A stretch of 64,000 nt of DNA, taken from positions 162,604 to 226,603 of the forward strand of contig SSNU01000220.1 of assembly GCA_012064415.1 (NCBI GenBank), read 5' to 3'. Shown piece after piece: positions 37,153 to 48,508 of this stretch. The stretch comes from Gyrodactylus bullatarudis. Its lineage: Eukaryota > Platyhelminthes > Monogenea > Gyrodactylidea > Gyrodactylidae. The notes beneath the pieces are model-generated. The model worked only from the letters and a program-made list of their open reading frames with translations, was not told where the DNA came from and made no database searches. Numbering within the stretch: position 1 is the stretch's first letter; the number at the start of each line of letters is the position of its first letter. Position numbers and translations under genes: made by a program.

Positions 37153-37454
37153 NNNNNNNNNNNNNNNNNNNNNNNNNNNNNNNNNNNNNNNNNNNNNNNN
37201 NNNNNNNNNNNNNNNNNNNNNNNNNNNNNNNNNNNNNNNNNNNNNNNNNNNNNNNNNNNNNNNNNNNNNNNNNNNNNNNNNNNNNNNNNNNNNNNNNNNN
37301 NNNNNNNNNNNNNNNNNNNNNNNNNNNNNNNNNNNNNNNNNNNNNNNNNNNNNNNNNNNNNNNNNNNNNNNNNNNNNNNNNNNNNNNNNNNNNNNNNNNN
37401 NNNNNNNNNNNNNNNNNNNNNNNNNNNNNNNNNNNNNNNNNNNNNNNNNNNNNN
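37153..37454. other. Assembly gap (302 N)
   Basis: Run of N inside the transposon. Its length need not reflect the true distance. The nominal open frame through it has no meaning. Confidence 0.99.
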
Positions 37455-37651
37455 TTAATTCAATTTTGTTTTTTTTCAGCCTTAATTACATACTAAATAG
37501 ACAATTGAGTTTTACAAATACAAAATGAAAAAATACAAAATTGACTTCTTCATTCTACGAACTAGACCTGAAAAAGGTATAGTAGTGTAGGGTCCCTATT
37601 TGGGACAATTTTAACCGACTAGTTTGTTAAACTTATTGCCAAGGTTCAAAA

Positions 37652-38372
37652 TTATATTCTAATAATCATAGTACAAAGGTAGATTTTAATTTTTCAACTA
37701 AACAAAACCCAAATATACATTATATTTATTAGAGTATGAAGTTTGATTTGATAGGCTGTTTTCTATTCCAGGTTTGAGCTTTAAATCTTTATTTTTATCA
37801 CAAAATTACTATTAAGAGTGTTTTTGATCTTAGATAAATTCGAGAGTTGGTCAATTTTACGTTTATCAGAAATATTCAAACCTAGGTCTAAAGTAAAGGA
37901 GACAATTTCTCCAGGAAGTAGAAGATATTCCAAGAGGGTTGTAGGTAGACCACCTGGGAGTAACGATTTCCATTTATCTCAATTTATATAGAGCTCCATA
38001 GCCTCAAGGGGACCTTAAAGAAGACAATAAAAACTGCTGCAATTTTTGCGAGTGTTTTATGAGACAAGAAATTAATGGATCTGGTCTTTGCATTAGACAG
38101 CAAGAATCAACAGAAAATTCTTTATGAATGAACTTGAGTGAATTTTTTTTTGGAAAGTTTGAATCTATTTTATAGTTGTCATTTATTTTTTCAACTTAGA
38201 GGAGAGGAGCGAATGCTAAGTTTGTGATAAGTTTCAAAGCTCAAACCTGAACTTGGCAATAGAAAACAGCCTATCAAAACAATTTTCATACTCTAATATA
38301 TTTACATATTTAGGTTTTGTTTAGTTAAAAAATTAAAATCTACCTTTGTGCTATAATATAATCATAACATTT
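37652..38372. repeat. Foldback element with 140-bp imperfect arms
   Basis: Left arm 37652-37790 and right arm 38233-38372 are reverse complements (AGGCTGTTTTCTATTCCAGG versus AAACAGCCTATCAAAAC and ACCTGAACTTGGCAATAGAA). A second right-arm copy, in direct orientation, lies at 38807-38920. The interior shows no gene. Confidence 0.75.
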
Positions 38373-38640
38373 ATTAAAGAGATTAAGTTTAGCATATAAA
38401 ATCTGATATACATAATAAAATGAGTTCATATAATGACAGACCCAACCAAAAGAGCTTCAGATCACTGAAAAAAATTATAGCTCCGGATCAAAATCTAAAT
38501 TGCCACAAATGAATCACAAAAATTAGACAGTCAGGTCAGTCATCAACTCAACCATTGTCCATATAGAATACAAGGTTAAATTTTAAAGTAAAAGGTCTCT
38601 GTAAGAAAAAGGGGATCGTATTAAGCTAGATGATTATTCG
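38373..38640 (-). mobile_element. LINE 3' end (untranslated part), truncated copy
   Basis: The reverse complement matches the 3' part of the LINE at 61.83-62.54 kb (TTGAGTTGATGACTGACCTG, GATCCGGAGCTATAATTTTT, ending AATAAATGTTATGATT). In this copy the sequence is continuous where the other copy is split by a MITE. The 5' side is lost. Confidence 0.65.
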
Positions 38641-38806
38641 AATAATCTATTTTGGATCTGATAAATTTTATAATACATTTAAGATCATTAAGGTTTTCAC
38701 ATTCTGATAGTTTAAAAACGGAATCAAGAAAACGAAAATGAGCAAGAAGAGGGTGATTGGAGAAAGAGGGCTTATGTAGAGAGTAGTAATGATAAGTCTG
38801 TGATAA

Positions 38807-38920
38807 GTTTCAAAGTTCAAACCTGAACTTGGCAATAGAAAACAGCCTATCAAAACAAACTTCATACTCTAATATATTTACATATTTAGGTTTACCTCTG
38901 TGCTATGATAATATTCGCAT
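38807..38920. repeat. Second copy of a foldback arm
   Basis: Direct repeat of 38233-38360 (CCTGAACTTGGCAATAGAAA ... CATACTCTAATATATTTACA) with a short internal deletion near TTTAGGTTT. Confidence 0.75.
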
Positions 38921-40280
38921 AGACCTCGTTTGGATTTTGAAAAAAATCTGTATACACTATTTGCTTTGTGTAAAATCTATTATTGGTCTCTTAATAGAAA
39001 TTAAAAAATTGTTTGCCTTTTGTAATCATCCCTTAAAATAATTGATTTCTGTAAATTTATAGAAATAATTTTTGCCGGAATTTCTTAAAGCTTATTTTCA
39101 ACACTGAATTTTAAATTTGAAAATGCTGAATCAGGTTAAAATTCATCAAAACAATATGGCTGTTTAAGGTTATTTAATTTAAAAAAATTTTATTCGATCT
39201 AGAAAATTTCTTTCTAGAAATATGCACATGAAACTTTTATTTTATTTGGAGAAATTAATAAAACAGCTGGTCTCTTGTTCATGATGAGAATGATCATTCA
39301 ATGAATATTCTATATGACCGAAAATGATCAGCATGTATGGAGAACATTGAAATTCATTACTTGTTTCAGTGAACAGTTCATTTGCTCATCTGTCATGCAT
39401 TATTGAAATAAGGGAAATTTTTTTCAAATGAATTCAAAAATATTTCCACAATCTCGATATTCTACAAATAAAAAAAGTAATTTATAAGCTGGAATATGTC
39501 AAGGACTACAATACAATAAATGAGACTACAAATTTTATGTTCTCTATTCAGAATAAGTTTAAATCTATGTTTACAGGTTTCAAGCCCTTTTATATCACCA
39601 TTTTAGAGTTAAAAAATGATGATATTGTAAATCTGCATGAATTTTATTTAAAAAGAAATGGCTTACAACGAAACAAAAGAGTGTTATTAGAAGAAACATG
39701 AAAGATATAAAGATTTAAAATCTTTAATCTTTTTTATTGATAAATTAAGTAATGAAAATTTGATTTACGCGCATGAAATAAGTGATGTGATTAAAAGCTT
39801 AATTTATCGAAAAACATGGAATACGATTTCTGAAGCTCTGATCTACCAGATTCTTCAGATATTATGCTTTTCAAGGTTTCAAATAACTCAAGGAAGTTCC
39901 AAATCTATAAATACTGTCAAGTCTCGAATGAAATTTTATTCTGAAACTAACAAACTAAAATCTAGATTTTTTATTTTTAGGTAAAGATAAAAACTAACCT
40001 ATTCCCCATTTGAAAAATTCAGTCCATACAAGAAAATTATTTTTAGATTACTTTTTATGGAAATAATGCGTGGTAGCTTTTATTTGGTATTTTTAATTAG
40101 GTCATAAAAAGCTTTTTCATCCAGAAAAGCATAATCAAATTTTCATTAAAATGCGATAAAATGTTGGTAAATTAGAAGGATGAAATTCATACAAGTTATT
40201 CATCACTGATAATTATAATTAACTCATTTTCTGTAAAAAGAACATTGAGACTATTCACAGTTACAGAGTTTGATTCTCTC
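38921..40280. other. Gene-free stretch
   Basis: AT-rich with only short frames (for example 39760-39984) of low complexity. No motif, RNA or repeat arm that I can support. Confidence 0.4.
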
Positions 40281-40625
40281 ACCGAATTGCTTAGAACGTG
40301 GTGATTAGAGCACTGCTTTTCTTCTAAGGATTTTTCTAACTCGCAAATGAATGTTCAGTTCCTATAAATAAACTTAAATATATATTTTAAAATGCTCAGA
40401 TATTTGTGGATTCCGAGTCAGATTAAAGAGATCAAAATATTGCTAAAATTAAAAATACAGTTTCTGGGGGCATGGCACAGGTGGCATATTGCCTCGTCCA
40501 AATTAATTATTACCTACAAAGTTTAAATTTTATAATTAGCTTTCAGAAAATTTCCGACTCCTAGATTAAAGTATTTCAAGCAAAGAATCTAGCATGAATA
40601 AAATGCTCAGGTTTTGAAAATTCCC
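40281..40625 (+). mobile_element. Composite tRNA-derived SINE
   Basis: First head: GTGGTGATTAGAGCACTGCT and a B-box-like GTTCAGTTCCTATA. After about 100 bp of AT-rich body comes a second A-box-like GGCATGGCACAGGTGGCATA. The tail block (TTCCGACTCCTAGATTAAAG, ATAAAATGCTCAGGTTTTGA) is found reversed at 47.67-47.76 kb. Same family as the copies at 13.8 and 48.0 kb. Confidence 0.6.
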
Positions 40626-41619
40626 TGGTAAGTTAATTAAAGCGAAATTTATTCAATGAGAGAATTACAAATGGAAATATATTACAAAGACTCAGTTAAT
40701 GTGAAAAAGGATATTATATAAATTTCCTTCGATCTGATTAAAGATTAAATGTATAAATGGGGTTGAAATTTGGTGCTCATTGATTTCATCCATAAAAAAT
40801 AAACCTAGTTTTGAAATAGCCATTTAGCTCCATTGGAAATGAATCTTTTCATCTCCGAACATTGATAAATTTAATAATTTCGATCAAAAAGAATCATGAA
40901 TTACTACTTTCTGAAAAATTTCTATTATCAACGGCATTCTTATGCCTGGCTAGCAAATATTTAGCATGATAGCAAATTTGGATAGTTTGGGATACACTAT
41001 CGAAAAAGAATCGTGGAAGAATTTTTTTTAATAATTGGAAAAAGCCGGTTTGAACATACCTGGTATCGGAAGGGTTATCAGAAATTCTTTATTATTGAAA
41101 TCGAACAATCTGAATATCCTGATTTCCACAAAGAAATTTTGAAATTTCTGACTAGAAGCCATGCTAAAACTGACGAAAACAAAGCTTTTTTCACCAATTA
41201 CCTCTCTTCGGTTCTTAAAATTAGCCTGGCTTGCAGTCAGCAATCTCAAAATTTCTCAAAATTAAAAAAATGAAACTTTAGAACTTGCAGAAAAGATTCG
41301 AATGAAAATTAATTTTTGAATTAAGAGTTGAAAACTCGAACATTCTACACGTGAAAGTAAACTTTATACAACGTGTTTTTTCCTCAAAAAGAAGTGAGAG
41401 TTTCTTTTATAAAAGAAGGAAGCGAAAAGAAAGAAACAATAGTAGTATCTTGACCGCTCCTCTCTATTGCAGGAGATAATGATAATCTTGATGAAAATTC
41501 CGAAAAATCAATTCAATCCTCAAATTTTCCCTATGATATTGTGTAGAAAGTTTTTGTTAATTTTTTCCTTTCTTCTAAGATGAAGAAATAAGAAATTAAC
41601 AAAATTTAAAAAGAGAAAA

Positions 41620-41720
41620 GAGATGATTTTTGAAACTGCATTTTTTTGAAATGAAAACTTTGTATGAAATTTTGTAAAACTAATAAAACCGTCTGTAATT
41701 AAGTTTAAAAAATCTTTGAG
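41620..41720. repeat. Dispersed repeat block shared with 45.4 kb
   Basis: TTTTGTAAAACTAATAAAAC followed by CGTCTGTAATTAAGTTTAAA is found as its reverse complement at about 45420-45490. Element type unknown. Confidence 0.5.
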
Positions 41721-41880
41721 CTTTCATGCTTTCATCTAGAATCGAAGGAATCTTTCTTACATTACAATTCTTTTGTTATGCATGATATCAAACCGTATAT
41801 TTTCAATCTATTCTGTGTATTGTTTTCCTGATAGGGTGGGCAATATTTTTTCATGCGTAATCATGTAATTGTTAGACGAA

Positions 41881-42115
41881 ATGATTCTTCATATTTTCAA
41901 AGACGTCAACAAACTTGTGGATCAGGGTAAAGCCTCATCTGATATTTCTTCTAATCTTGGTAACTCCATTGCTCGAGACTCAGAGATTCTATGATGATGT
42001 TAAGATTTATTTGCTAAATAACGAAAAGCCAATTGATTTCAGAAGAATCTATGCGATGAAGAATGCGAAAAGACAGGGAATCTCAACCTGAAGTAGTTCT
42101 TGTTAATTATAAAAA
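41881..42115 (+). pseudogene. Degraded transposase-like fragment
   Basis: A short frame from 41881 reads IFKDVNKLVDQGKASSDISS followed by NLGNSIARDS and a stop. The LVDQGKASSDISSNLG pattern resembles the helix-turn-helix of Tc1/IS630 transposases. Frame changes follow immediately. A foldback element begins 240 bp downstream. Confidence 0.35.
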
Positions 42116-42359
42116 ATCCATCTTAGTAAAGTTGAGTTTGAGGGAGTGAATCAAATCACTATTTCATATGAAAGCATGTTCAAAGAAAGATGCTTATCCA
42201 AATGTTTAGGGGGACTTACGAGGTCTTGTGAATGCATTGCATAACATGACGAACATTAGTCATTAATGGCTCATTGCACAAGTGATGTGGATAATAAGCC
42301 CACCCCATGAGAGAAAAATAGTCAGAAAGATTTTCTCAATTTTTTATTCTGATTTGTAA

Positions 42360-42707
42360 GGGGTATTTGCAAAACTAGTATGTCCAATGGGCGTTTATTC
42401 AGAATTAGTATGTTTTTAAATTGAAAAATCAGATCTGGTACAGTCGTTTTCCGCAAGTACGTGTAAGAAAAATTTCAGATTTAGTATGTGCTTGAGTTTT
42501 TTTCAAATTTAGTATGTTTTTGCTCACAATTAGTATGGATTACTAGATTTTATTCATAAATAATCTGTTTTGTTTTCAAACTTAGTATGTTTTATTTTTC
42601 TTACACGTACTTGCGGAAAACGACTGTACTAGATCTGATTTTTCAATTTAAAAACATACTAATTCTGAATAAACGCCCATTGGACATACTAGTTTTGCAA
42701 ATACCCC
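42360..42707. repeat. Foldback MITE with repeated TTAGTATG motif (348 bp)
   Basis: Begins GGGGTATTTGCAAAACTAGT and ends in its reverse complement. Arms of about 118 bp differ at about one position. The motif AGTATG recurs at irregular spacing in both arms and in the loop. No coding frame. No clear target duplication. Confidence 0.85.
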
Positions 42708-43623
42708 GATTTTTAATCACAGGAAGATTTTTAAAGTTGCTTTTTGCAAATTCTATTAGAAATAGCTCTACTGAACATGGTGTAGAAATGATTAGCAGAA
42801 AAATCTCTTTCGAAAGGTGTTTCTCTTAATTATTAGCCTATTTTTGGGTCAATATGTCTGCTTACAAGTAGTCACGATTTACGAAAAAGATTTTTGAGGG
42901 GTAGAAATTAGGGCGATAACTTTTACACAGTTATTAAAGAGGGAGTACTGTATTTTGAAATAATTCCACCATGTCTGGCTGAATAAACTCTTTAAATACT
43001 TCTAATATTATTAGGGTTCTTCAGATTATTTAGATTCAGATCCGTCTGAAAAAAATCCGAAAAGATACCGAAAAGGTAAAATTATTAAAACAAATATTAA
43101 TTTTCGATAATCTTGTGAAAAATATTTTTTTTCAAAAATTATTCATATTAAAATTCAACAGCTTATAAAATTTCTTTTTTTGAAGAAATTCTTCGCAAGA
43201 ACCATCTCTAAGAATACCTAGGATTTTAATTGGACCTATCTATCGTTCTTCAAGCTTTGATAATAACAGATCAAGGATTAATGATATCGACCTACCAGGG
43301 AGATAAAATTTAACTCTAGAGAAGAATTGTTATTTGATTAAAAATGTGTAGGATTTCTATTCTATAAAACAAATCAAAACTTATTTCATAGTTAATTTTT
43401 CTGTTTATATCAGAAGTAAAATTGTGGCGATTCGGAAATTTTCGGAATATTTCTGAATCTGAAGAACGCTAGATATTAGATTAAAAAATTTTCAGAAAAT
43501 CTCAAATTTTGAACGTTCTCAATAATTTCTAAATTTATATTTTAATTAAAAATACCTTCATATCTTTTATAAATAAATATTTATTGTCTAATTATATCAT
43601 AAATATAAGAATATATAATAATA
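42708..43623. other. Gene-free stretch
   Basis: No supported feature; short repeated blocks (TTCTTCAGATTATTTAGATTC, TTCGGAAATTTTCGGAATAT) hint at old repeats. Confidence 0.4.
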
Positions 43624-45273
43624 TCAAAAATTTTCAAGATATGCATATAAATCTCTTTTAGTAAATTGAATGTCTTTTCGGGCAATTTCGTTAAATAATG
43701 ATGGAAGTCTATCGAAGAAGTACAGGGATTTTAGTGCATTATTTATTCAATTTGACTTTATTATTTCTTAGGACTCTTTGATTTAGTTTCGCATTCCAAA
43801 GACATTGAATGTTGTCATTAGCAAGCTTGAGACATCTGTAGTTCCTTCGGTATCTCAGAAGTCTTATTTTTGCAAACCCGTTTGATGGAAAGTTACATAA
43901 ACGGAGAAACCGTTTTTGAATGGTTTCAAGAACAAAAAACATTGATATGGCAGAGGGACTCCAAATAGCAGAACAGTATTCAATGGCAGGTCGAGCATAT
44001 GTTTTAAAGAGGAAAATTTTTAGCTGGGTTGTTTTTGCAGTCGTGTGGATGTGCAGAGTTCTTGCAGCAAAAATATTAGCAATCGTTTTTATGTAATTAT
44101 CGAAACGCAAGTTGTAATCATATTCAAAACCAAGATCACGAACTAGAAATTTTCTTTCAAAAAATTGGATATTAATATTATTCGAGGGATGAGAAAAAGA
44201 AATAAGGTAAAAACTTTTTCCAAAGTTAATTTGTAAAGAAAAATAGGACAAGTCTTGTTGCAATTTTGAAATAAAGTTCATAACAAGATCGGTATCAACA
44301 GCATTGTCAGGAAACGAAAAACATATTTTCAAGTAGTCAGCAAATTTGAAAAGTTTAATATTGTCAATATTTGATTGGATTTTTGAAAAAATGAGATTAA
44401 ATAATAATGGACCAATACGGCTTCCCTGGGGGACACCAGAGGTAATTTCACGAATTTTTGAATTTTTGTTATTGATAGAGACATATTGCGATCGAGACGA
44501 TAAGAATGAGTTGATTACATTTAAAAGGTTATAATCATTAACATAATCTGATAGAACATTCATAATGGAGCTGAAAGAGATATTAGAATCGAATGCTTTT
44601 TTTAAATCAATGTATATAACTAAATTAAGAATATTTAAGGATTTACATTCTTGAATGTAGGAAAAGAAAGCTAGGAGATTGGTCTCAGTTGAACGAGAGT
44701 TAATAAACCCATGTTGAGTTGGATCAATTCGATTAATATTAATGTGTTTTTTCAATAAGAATAAAATTATTGAGTCCAAAATACAAGTTAGTTTAGGCAA
44801 CAAAGAAATAGGACGAAAATCATTTACGGATTCAGGAGATTTGTTCTTGGGGATAGGGTTAATTTTGATTAATAGTAACTCTTTTGGTAAAGAAAATTTA
44901 ATAAAAATGGTATAATAATAAAAAGTATACAGAAGATATTTGAAATTAGGGGAACAGTTTCTTATAATTTTGATTGATATGTTATAAGTATCTTCGCTTT
45001 CTTGGTGTTTAAGTTTATTAATGATTTCAATAAATTGGTCATAACTAATAAATCTATATTGATGATTAGGAAAAATGAATTGGAATAAGGGAAAAAAGTT
45101 CGTTCAGTGTAGCATGAATTAAAGAAATTATTAATAGAATCTGGATCAAAAGCAATTGAAAATGGATTATTAGCTTTAAATTTAAAATATTTATCAAGAA
45201 TTCTAAATCCAAGTTTTGGTGACTGTTTAATAGATTGATCTTTTATATTCAGAATCCAAAACGTAAAAATCAT
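43624..45273 (-). pseudogene. LINE reverse transcriptase, inactivated
   Basis: Non-LTR retrotransposon of the CR1/Jockey/L2-like group. In order: INPIPKNKSPESVNDFRPIS, TQHGFINSRST, YIDLKKAFD, GVPQGSRIGPLLFN, FADYLKICF, ARPAIEYCSAIWSP and RYRRNYRCLKLAN. The catalytic FADD is FADY here, which would abolish polymerase activity. Frameshifts separate 44962-45273 from the main frame (43739-44803), and the last block (SLYFFDRLPSLFNEIARKD to ENF) continues in another frame to 43624. No endonuclease domain is seen upstream, so the copy is 5' truncated. The 3' flank has AT-rich short repeats. Confidence 0.88.
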
Positions 45274-45594
45274 TTAAATAATAGATATTCTTAACTGCAT
45301 AAAATAAATAAAATCGAATATAATTAACAAAAATAAAAACGTTTAAAATTTTTTTGAAATTTTGTTTATCTAATATCAGAAGTATTTAAAGAGTTGACTC
45401 AGCTAGACATGATTTCAAAATAGCTCAAAGATTATTTAAACTTAATTACAGGCGGTTTTATTAGTTTTACAAAATTTAATTTAAATATACTATACATGTC
45501 GGCGGATAAAACTCGAAATTGATTTTAGACAGCCACTAATGTTTTCTGTTACGTATTTTCTTAAAATCAAATAGTGGAAACATAGAAAATTGTT

Positions 45595-45670
45595 GGTGCT
45601 GATTGTCGTACCACTGAAGAAGGCGTGTGAAGACAATCACCGTCGAAACGTTTGGATGACCATGGCTGAG
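45595..45670 (+). repeat. Second hammerhead-like motif
   Basis: ACCACTGAAGAAGGCGTG, a loop, then CACCGTCGAAACGTTTGG. This has the same CTGAAGAAGG ... CGAAAC order as at 30.78 kb, with a GC-rich imperfect stem II. No Penelope-like coding sequence is seen nearby. Confidence 0.4.
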
Positions 45671-46360
45671 AATTCTAATATTGACCTAAGTTTTAATAAA
45701 TTTTATTATACAACTTTTTTACGATTCTCAATTAAAGCTAACTGATTTAATATTGGGAATCTCGATTGTTTTCATCAGAAAAATTTTAATTTCAATTATT
45801 GATTTATAATAGGATCACGATTAGAGAGAAGAAAGTCAAATCTGCTAGATCCACTTCATTATCGAGTAAGAAATATTTTCCCAACTTTAGTTGATACTAG
45901 GCATTCATGCTCCTTCGAACATTCAATGTGTTAAACTTTTTAATCTGTGAAATTTACCTTGAGAAACGTGTAAATCTTTATTCTTTTTTAATTCTTCTTT
46001 TTGTTGAACAATGAAATAATGCATAATGATTATGAGCATTGTACTATACAGAATAAGCAATCCCTTTTCATATATTGCTTCCACATAAAGTTTATCTTGG
46101 CATAATAAATAATTATAATAATAATCATTGAGACTACTGTATTATACAACTCAAGTAAGTCCCCTACTCAAGATAAGACAACTTTCCCATGTGATTATAG
46201 TATATAGAGAATATCATATGCATGGAATAAGGAAGAAGAAACATCTTCAAAAGAGTTACTGAGAGTATCTGATTTGTGGAAATGAGAAAAGTTTTCATTA
46301 ACTCAAATGTCTCTTTGAATTATTGAGGATCAAGAAAGCAATTTCTTTAAAGCAACATCA
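45671..46360. other. Gene-free stretch
   Basis: AT-rich sequence without frames or recognisable repeats. Confidence 0.4.
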
Positions 46361-47424
46361 ATGTTTCCTTATACAAAAAAGCCAAGGATAGCTAAAATTG
46401 ATTCTTTTTTTTCGAACATATCAGAATCTTGGTTGTTTGGAGAGAAACGCTGTAAAATCATTGATTACAACAAAACTCTTACTCATCTATTTGAGAAGAA
46501 ATCTTCAGGGGGAAATTCCATATTTATCACATTCAAGAAGTTCACATTTGATTTATTATTCGTTAACAGGCGTAATTTTAAAGGAATTATTACTGGACTA
46601 CTTGCTGGAGATTTTTTTCAAAGTGATATTCTTCAAAAGGTCAAAATATAACTATGAAACTAACTATGATTTAAATATGTATTTAAACTGAAAATACTAG
46701 CATTGAATACTGTAATATTGAAACAAAAATTACAAGTTAAAATATTTATGAAATTCGGGGAAATCATTAAATGTATGTTTATTAGAGTAGGCCAAATTTT
46801 TTCAACTTTTCCCAGCCTTAATCTCATTTTGAAAATAATTGAAAACCGAGCTTTTTTTTTCTTATAAAACCATACGTTTACGAGTTTCTTCAGATATACA
46901 AATTCTCGATTGAGAACTACAAGAAAGGACAAAATTAAGATTTTTGAATAGTTTTTGCAAAATTTTGGAAAAAAAATACGATTCATAGTAAAAATAGAGT
47001 CTTTTTTCACATTTTGAGAATAATTCCTAAGAAATTCGGTAAATTTTGATGATTTCATGGATATTGGGATTTTGTCCATCAGAACATGGAAAATTTTCAT
47101 CTTGATTTTCAAAAAATGCCTTTTTCTCAGTTAGGACGTCAACTTTTTTATCGAAAACATCACTTTTTCTTTTGCGCATTTGTGAGTTCAGAATAAGACA
47201 CACCTTAGGCTTGAACTTTTCCTAGCAGGACTCAAACTGGGAGAGAAACACGAACAAAGTTTGAATTTATCAGGGAATTTATATGGATTTTTGACTTTGA
47301 CATGAAATAACTCGAAAACGAATGAATATACACCAGAAAGATTTTGGAAAAAATTTTCAGAATATAATTTCGCATGGAATGATATACTTTGACTCAAGAT
47401 TGAAGACAAAAGGATCAGGGACAT
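46361..47424. other. Overlapping low-complexity frames, no supported gene
   Basis: Two (+) frames of about 96 codons overlap in different phases (46361-46651 and 46398-46691), and the minus strand has a 150-codon frame (47112-46660) and a 78-codon one (47424-47188). Composition (Lys, Phe, Ile, Asn) is what AT-rich DNA gives by chance. The block TCTCAGTTAGGAC... near 47125 resembles 28.8 kb (TTTTCTCAGTTCAAACT), pointing to repeat origin. I recognise no domain. Confidence 0.35.
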
Positions 47425-47604
47425 CGAAAAGGTTGTAGGTCAGGTTTTTTGTTTAGATCGAATAGCTCGAAAAATACACGCATGAATATTTCTTGATATT
47501 TATTTAGATTTCAACGAAACTTAACATGTATTTGGTTTTATTCACTGGGAGAATTTTTTATTATACTGTGATATTAATATATTAATGTCGAGAGAATATT
47601 ATGT

Positions 47605-47790
47605 ATGCATCGGTAGAGCAACGCTCTTCTTCGAAGAACTAGCGAAATTCAACAGTTAACATTTGGTAATGTTCAAAACCTGAGCATTTTATTCATGCTA
47701 GAATCTTTGCTTGAAATACTTTAATCTAGGAGTCTGAAATTTTCTTAAAGCTAATTTCAAAACTTTAACGGCCAGTGATTTGAACTTTTT
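47605..47790 (+). mobile_element. SINE fragment with tRNA-like head
   Basis: ATGCATCGGTAGAGCAACGC resembles a tRNA D arm with A box, and GCGAAATTCAACAG the B-box region. The tail (TCAAAACCTGAGCATTTTAT, ACTTTAATCTAGGAGTCTGA) is the reverse of 40.54-40.61 kb. Confidence 0.5.
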
Positions 47791-47869
47791 TTTTGAAATC
47801 GAACATTTTAATTTTTATACAGAATTATAATGATTAATGATTGTACAAATAAGAGAACAGAGAAAGAGT

Positions 47870-48165
47870 GTTCAATGTGCCCGGTGTGGAAGGGTTTGAC
47901 CAAGAGTAAGGGGGTCCGAATTAGAGGTGAGAGAGATACCACTGCGCGACACTGGTAATCAATAGAAAATTTGATCTAGCCACTATAGCATCTGCGCCAA
48001 GGCCACTGTATTTTTAATTTTAGCAATTTTTAATGTGACTTGAAATCCCCAAATATTTGAGCTTTTTAAATATATATTCAAGTTTATCTATAGGAATTGA
48101 ACACACATCTGCGAGTTAGAAAAATCCTTTAGAAGAAAAGCAGTGCTCTAATGTATCAGCAATGC
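47870..48165 (-). mobile_element. Composite tRNA-derived SINE with tandem heads
   Basis: Reading the minus strand from 48165: a first tRNA-like head (ATTAGAGCACTGCTTTTCTT; B-box-like GTGTTCAATTCCTATAG), an AT-rich body, a second A-box-like CTTGGCGCAGATGCTATAGT, then a third head-like unit (GTCGCGCAGTGGTATC; TTGGTCAAACCC). It ends CACATTGAACACTC, the same tail as at 52.14 kb. Several tRNA-like units in one element mark it as a composite. Confidence 0.65.
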
Positions 48166-48508
48166 AGAAAGCTTGATAACTTATACAATGTATAATATAC
48201 ATTGTCTCTGAACTGAAATTAGATTATCTCTGAAACTTATTCAAGTGTTATCCAATTGATTTAGAATCGAGCCATTCCAAATCCCAAGACTCAGAAGCAG
48301 AGCATCTTAGAAAATATTTTTTAATCTGCATTTTAATCATTCTTAATGTTAATACTAAATACCCGTTTAGTGAAATTAGAGAAGATGTAAGAATAAGGAA
48401 ATTTTTTATTAAAATGAGCAGATTTTTGTCTGGAACTTTTAAAGGCGGTTCTAATAGATATGAAACCCTTAAGGAAACCCTCTGAAAAAGTTCCACGGGT
48501 GTTTTGAT

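Larger units (their letters stand above)
36546..37579 (+). mobile_element. Tc1/mariner-like DNA transposon with long inverted repeats, centre missing
   Basis: Terminal inverted repeats of about 126 bp begin TACCTTTTTCAGGTCTAG and are flanked on both sides by TA, the target duplication of the Tc1/mariner/IS630 group. Left repeat 36546-36671, right repeat 37455-37579. The transposase starts at 36877 on the (+) strand. The centre, with the catalytic domain, is an N run. The arms look identical, which suggests a young insertion. Confidence 0.85.

Noticed and set aside
36877..37458. 193-residue transposase frame
   Set aside because: Only the first 92 residues are real sequence; the rest crosses an N run and ends in the terminal repeat.
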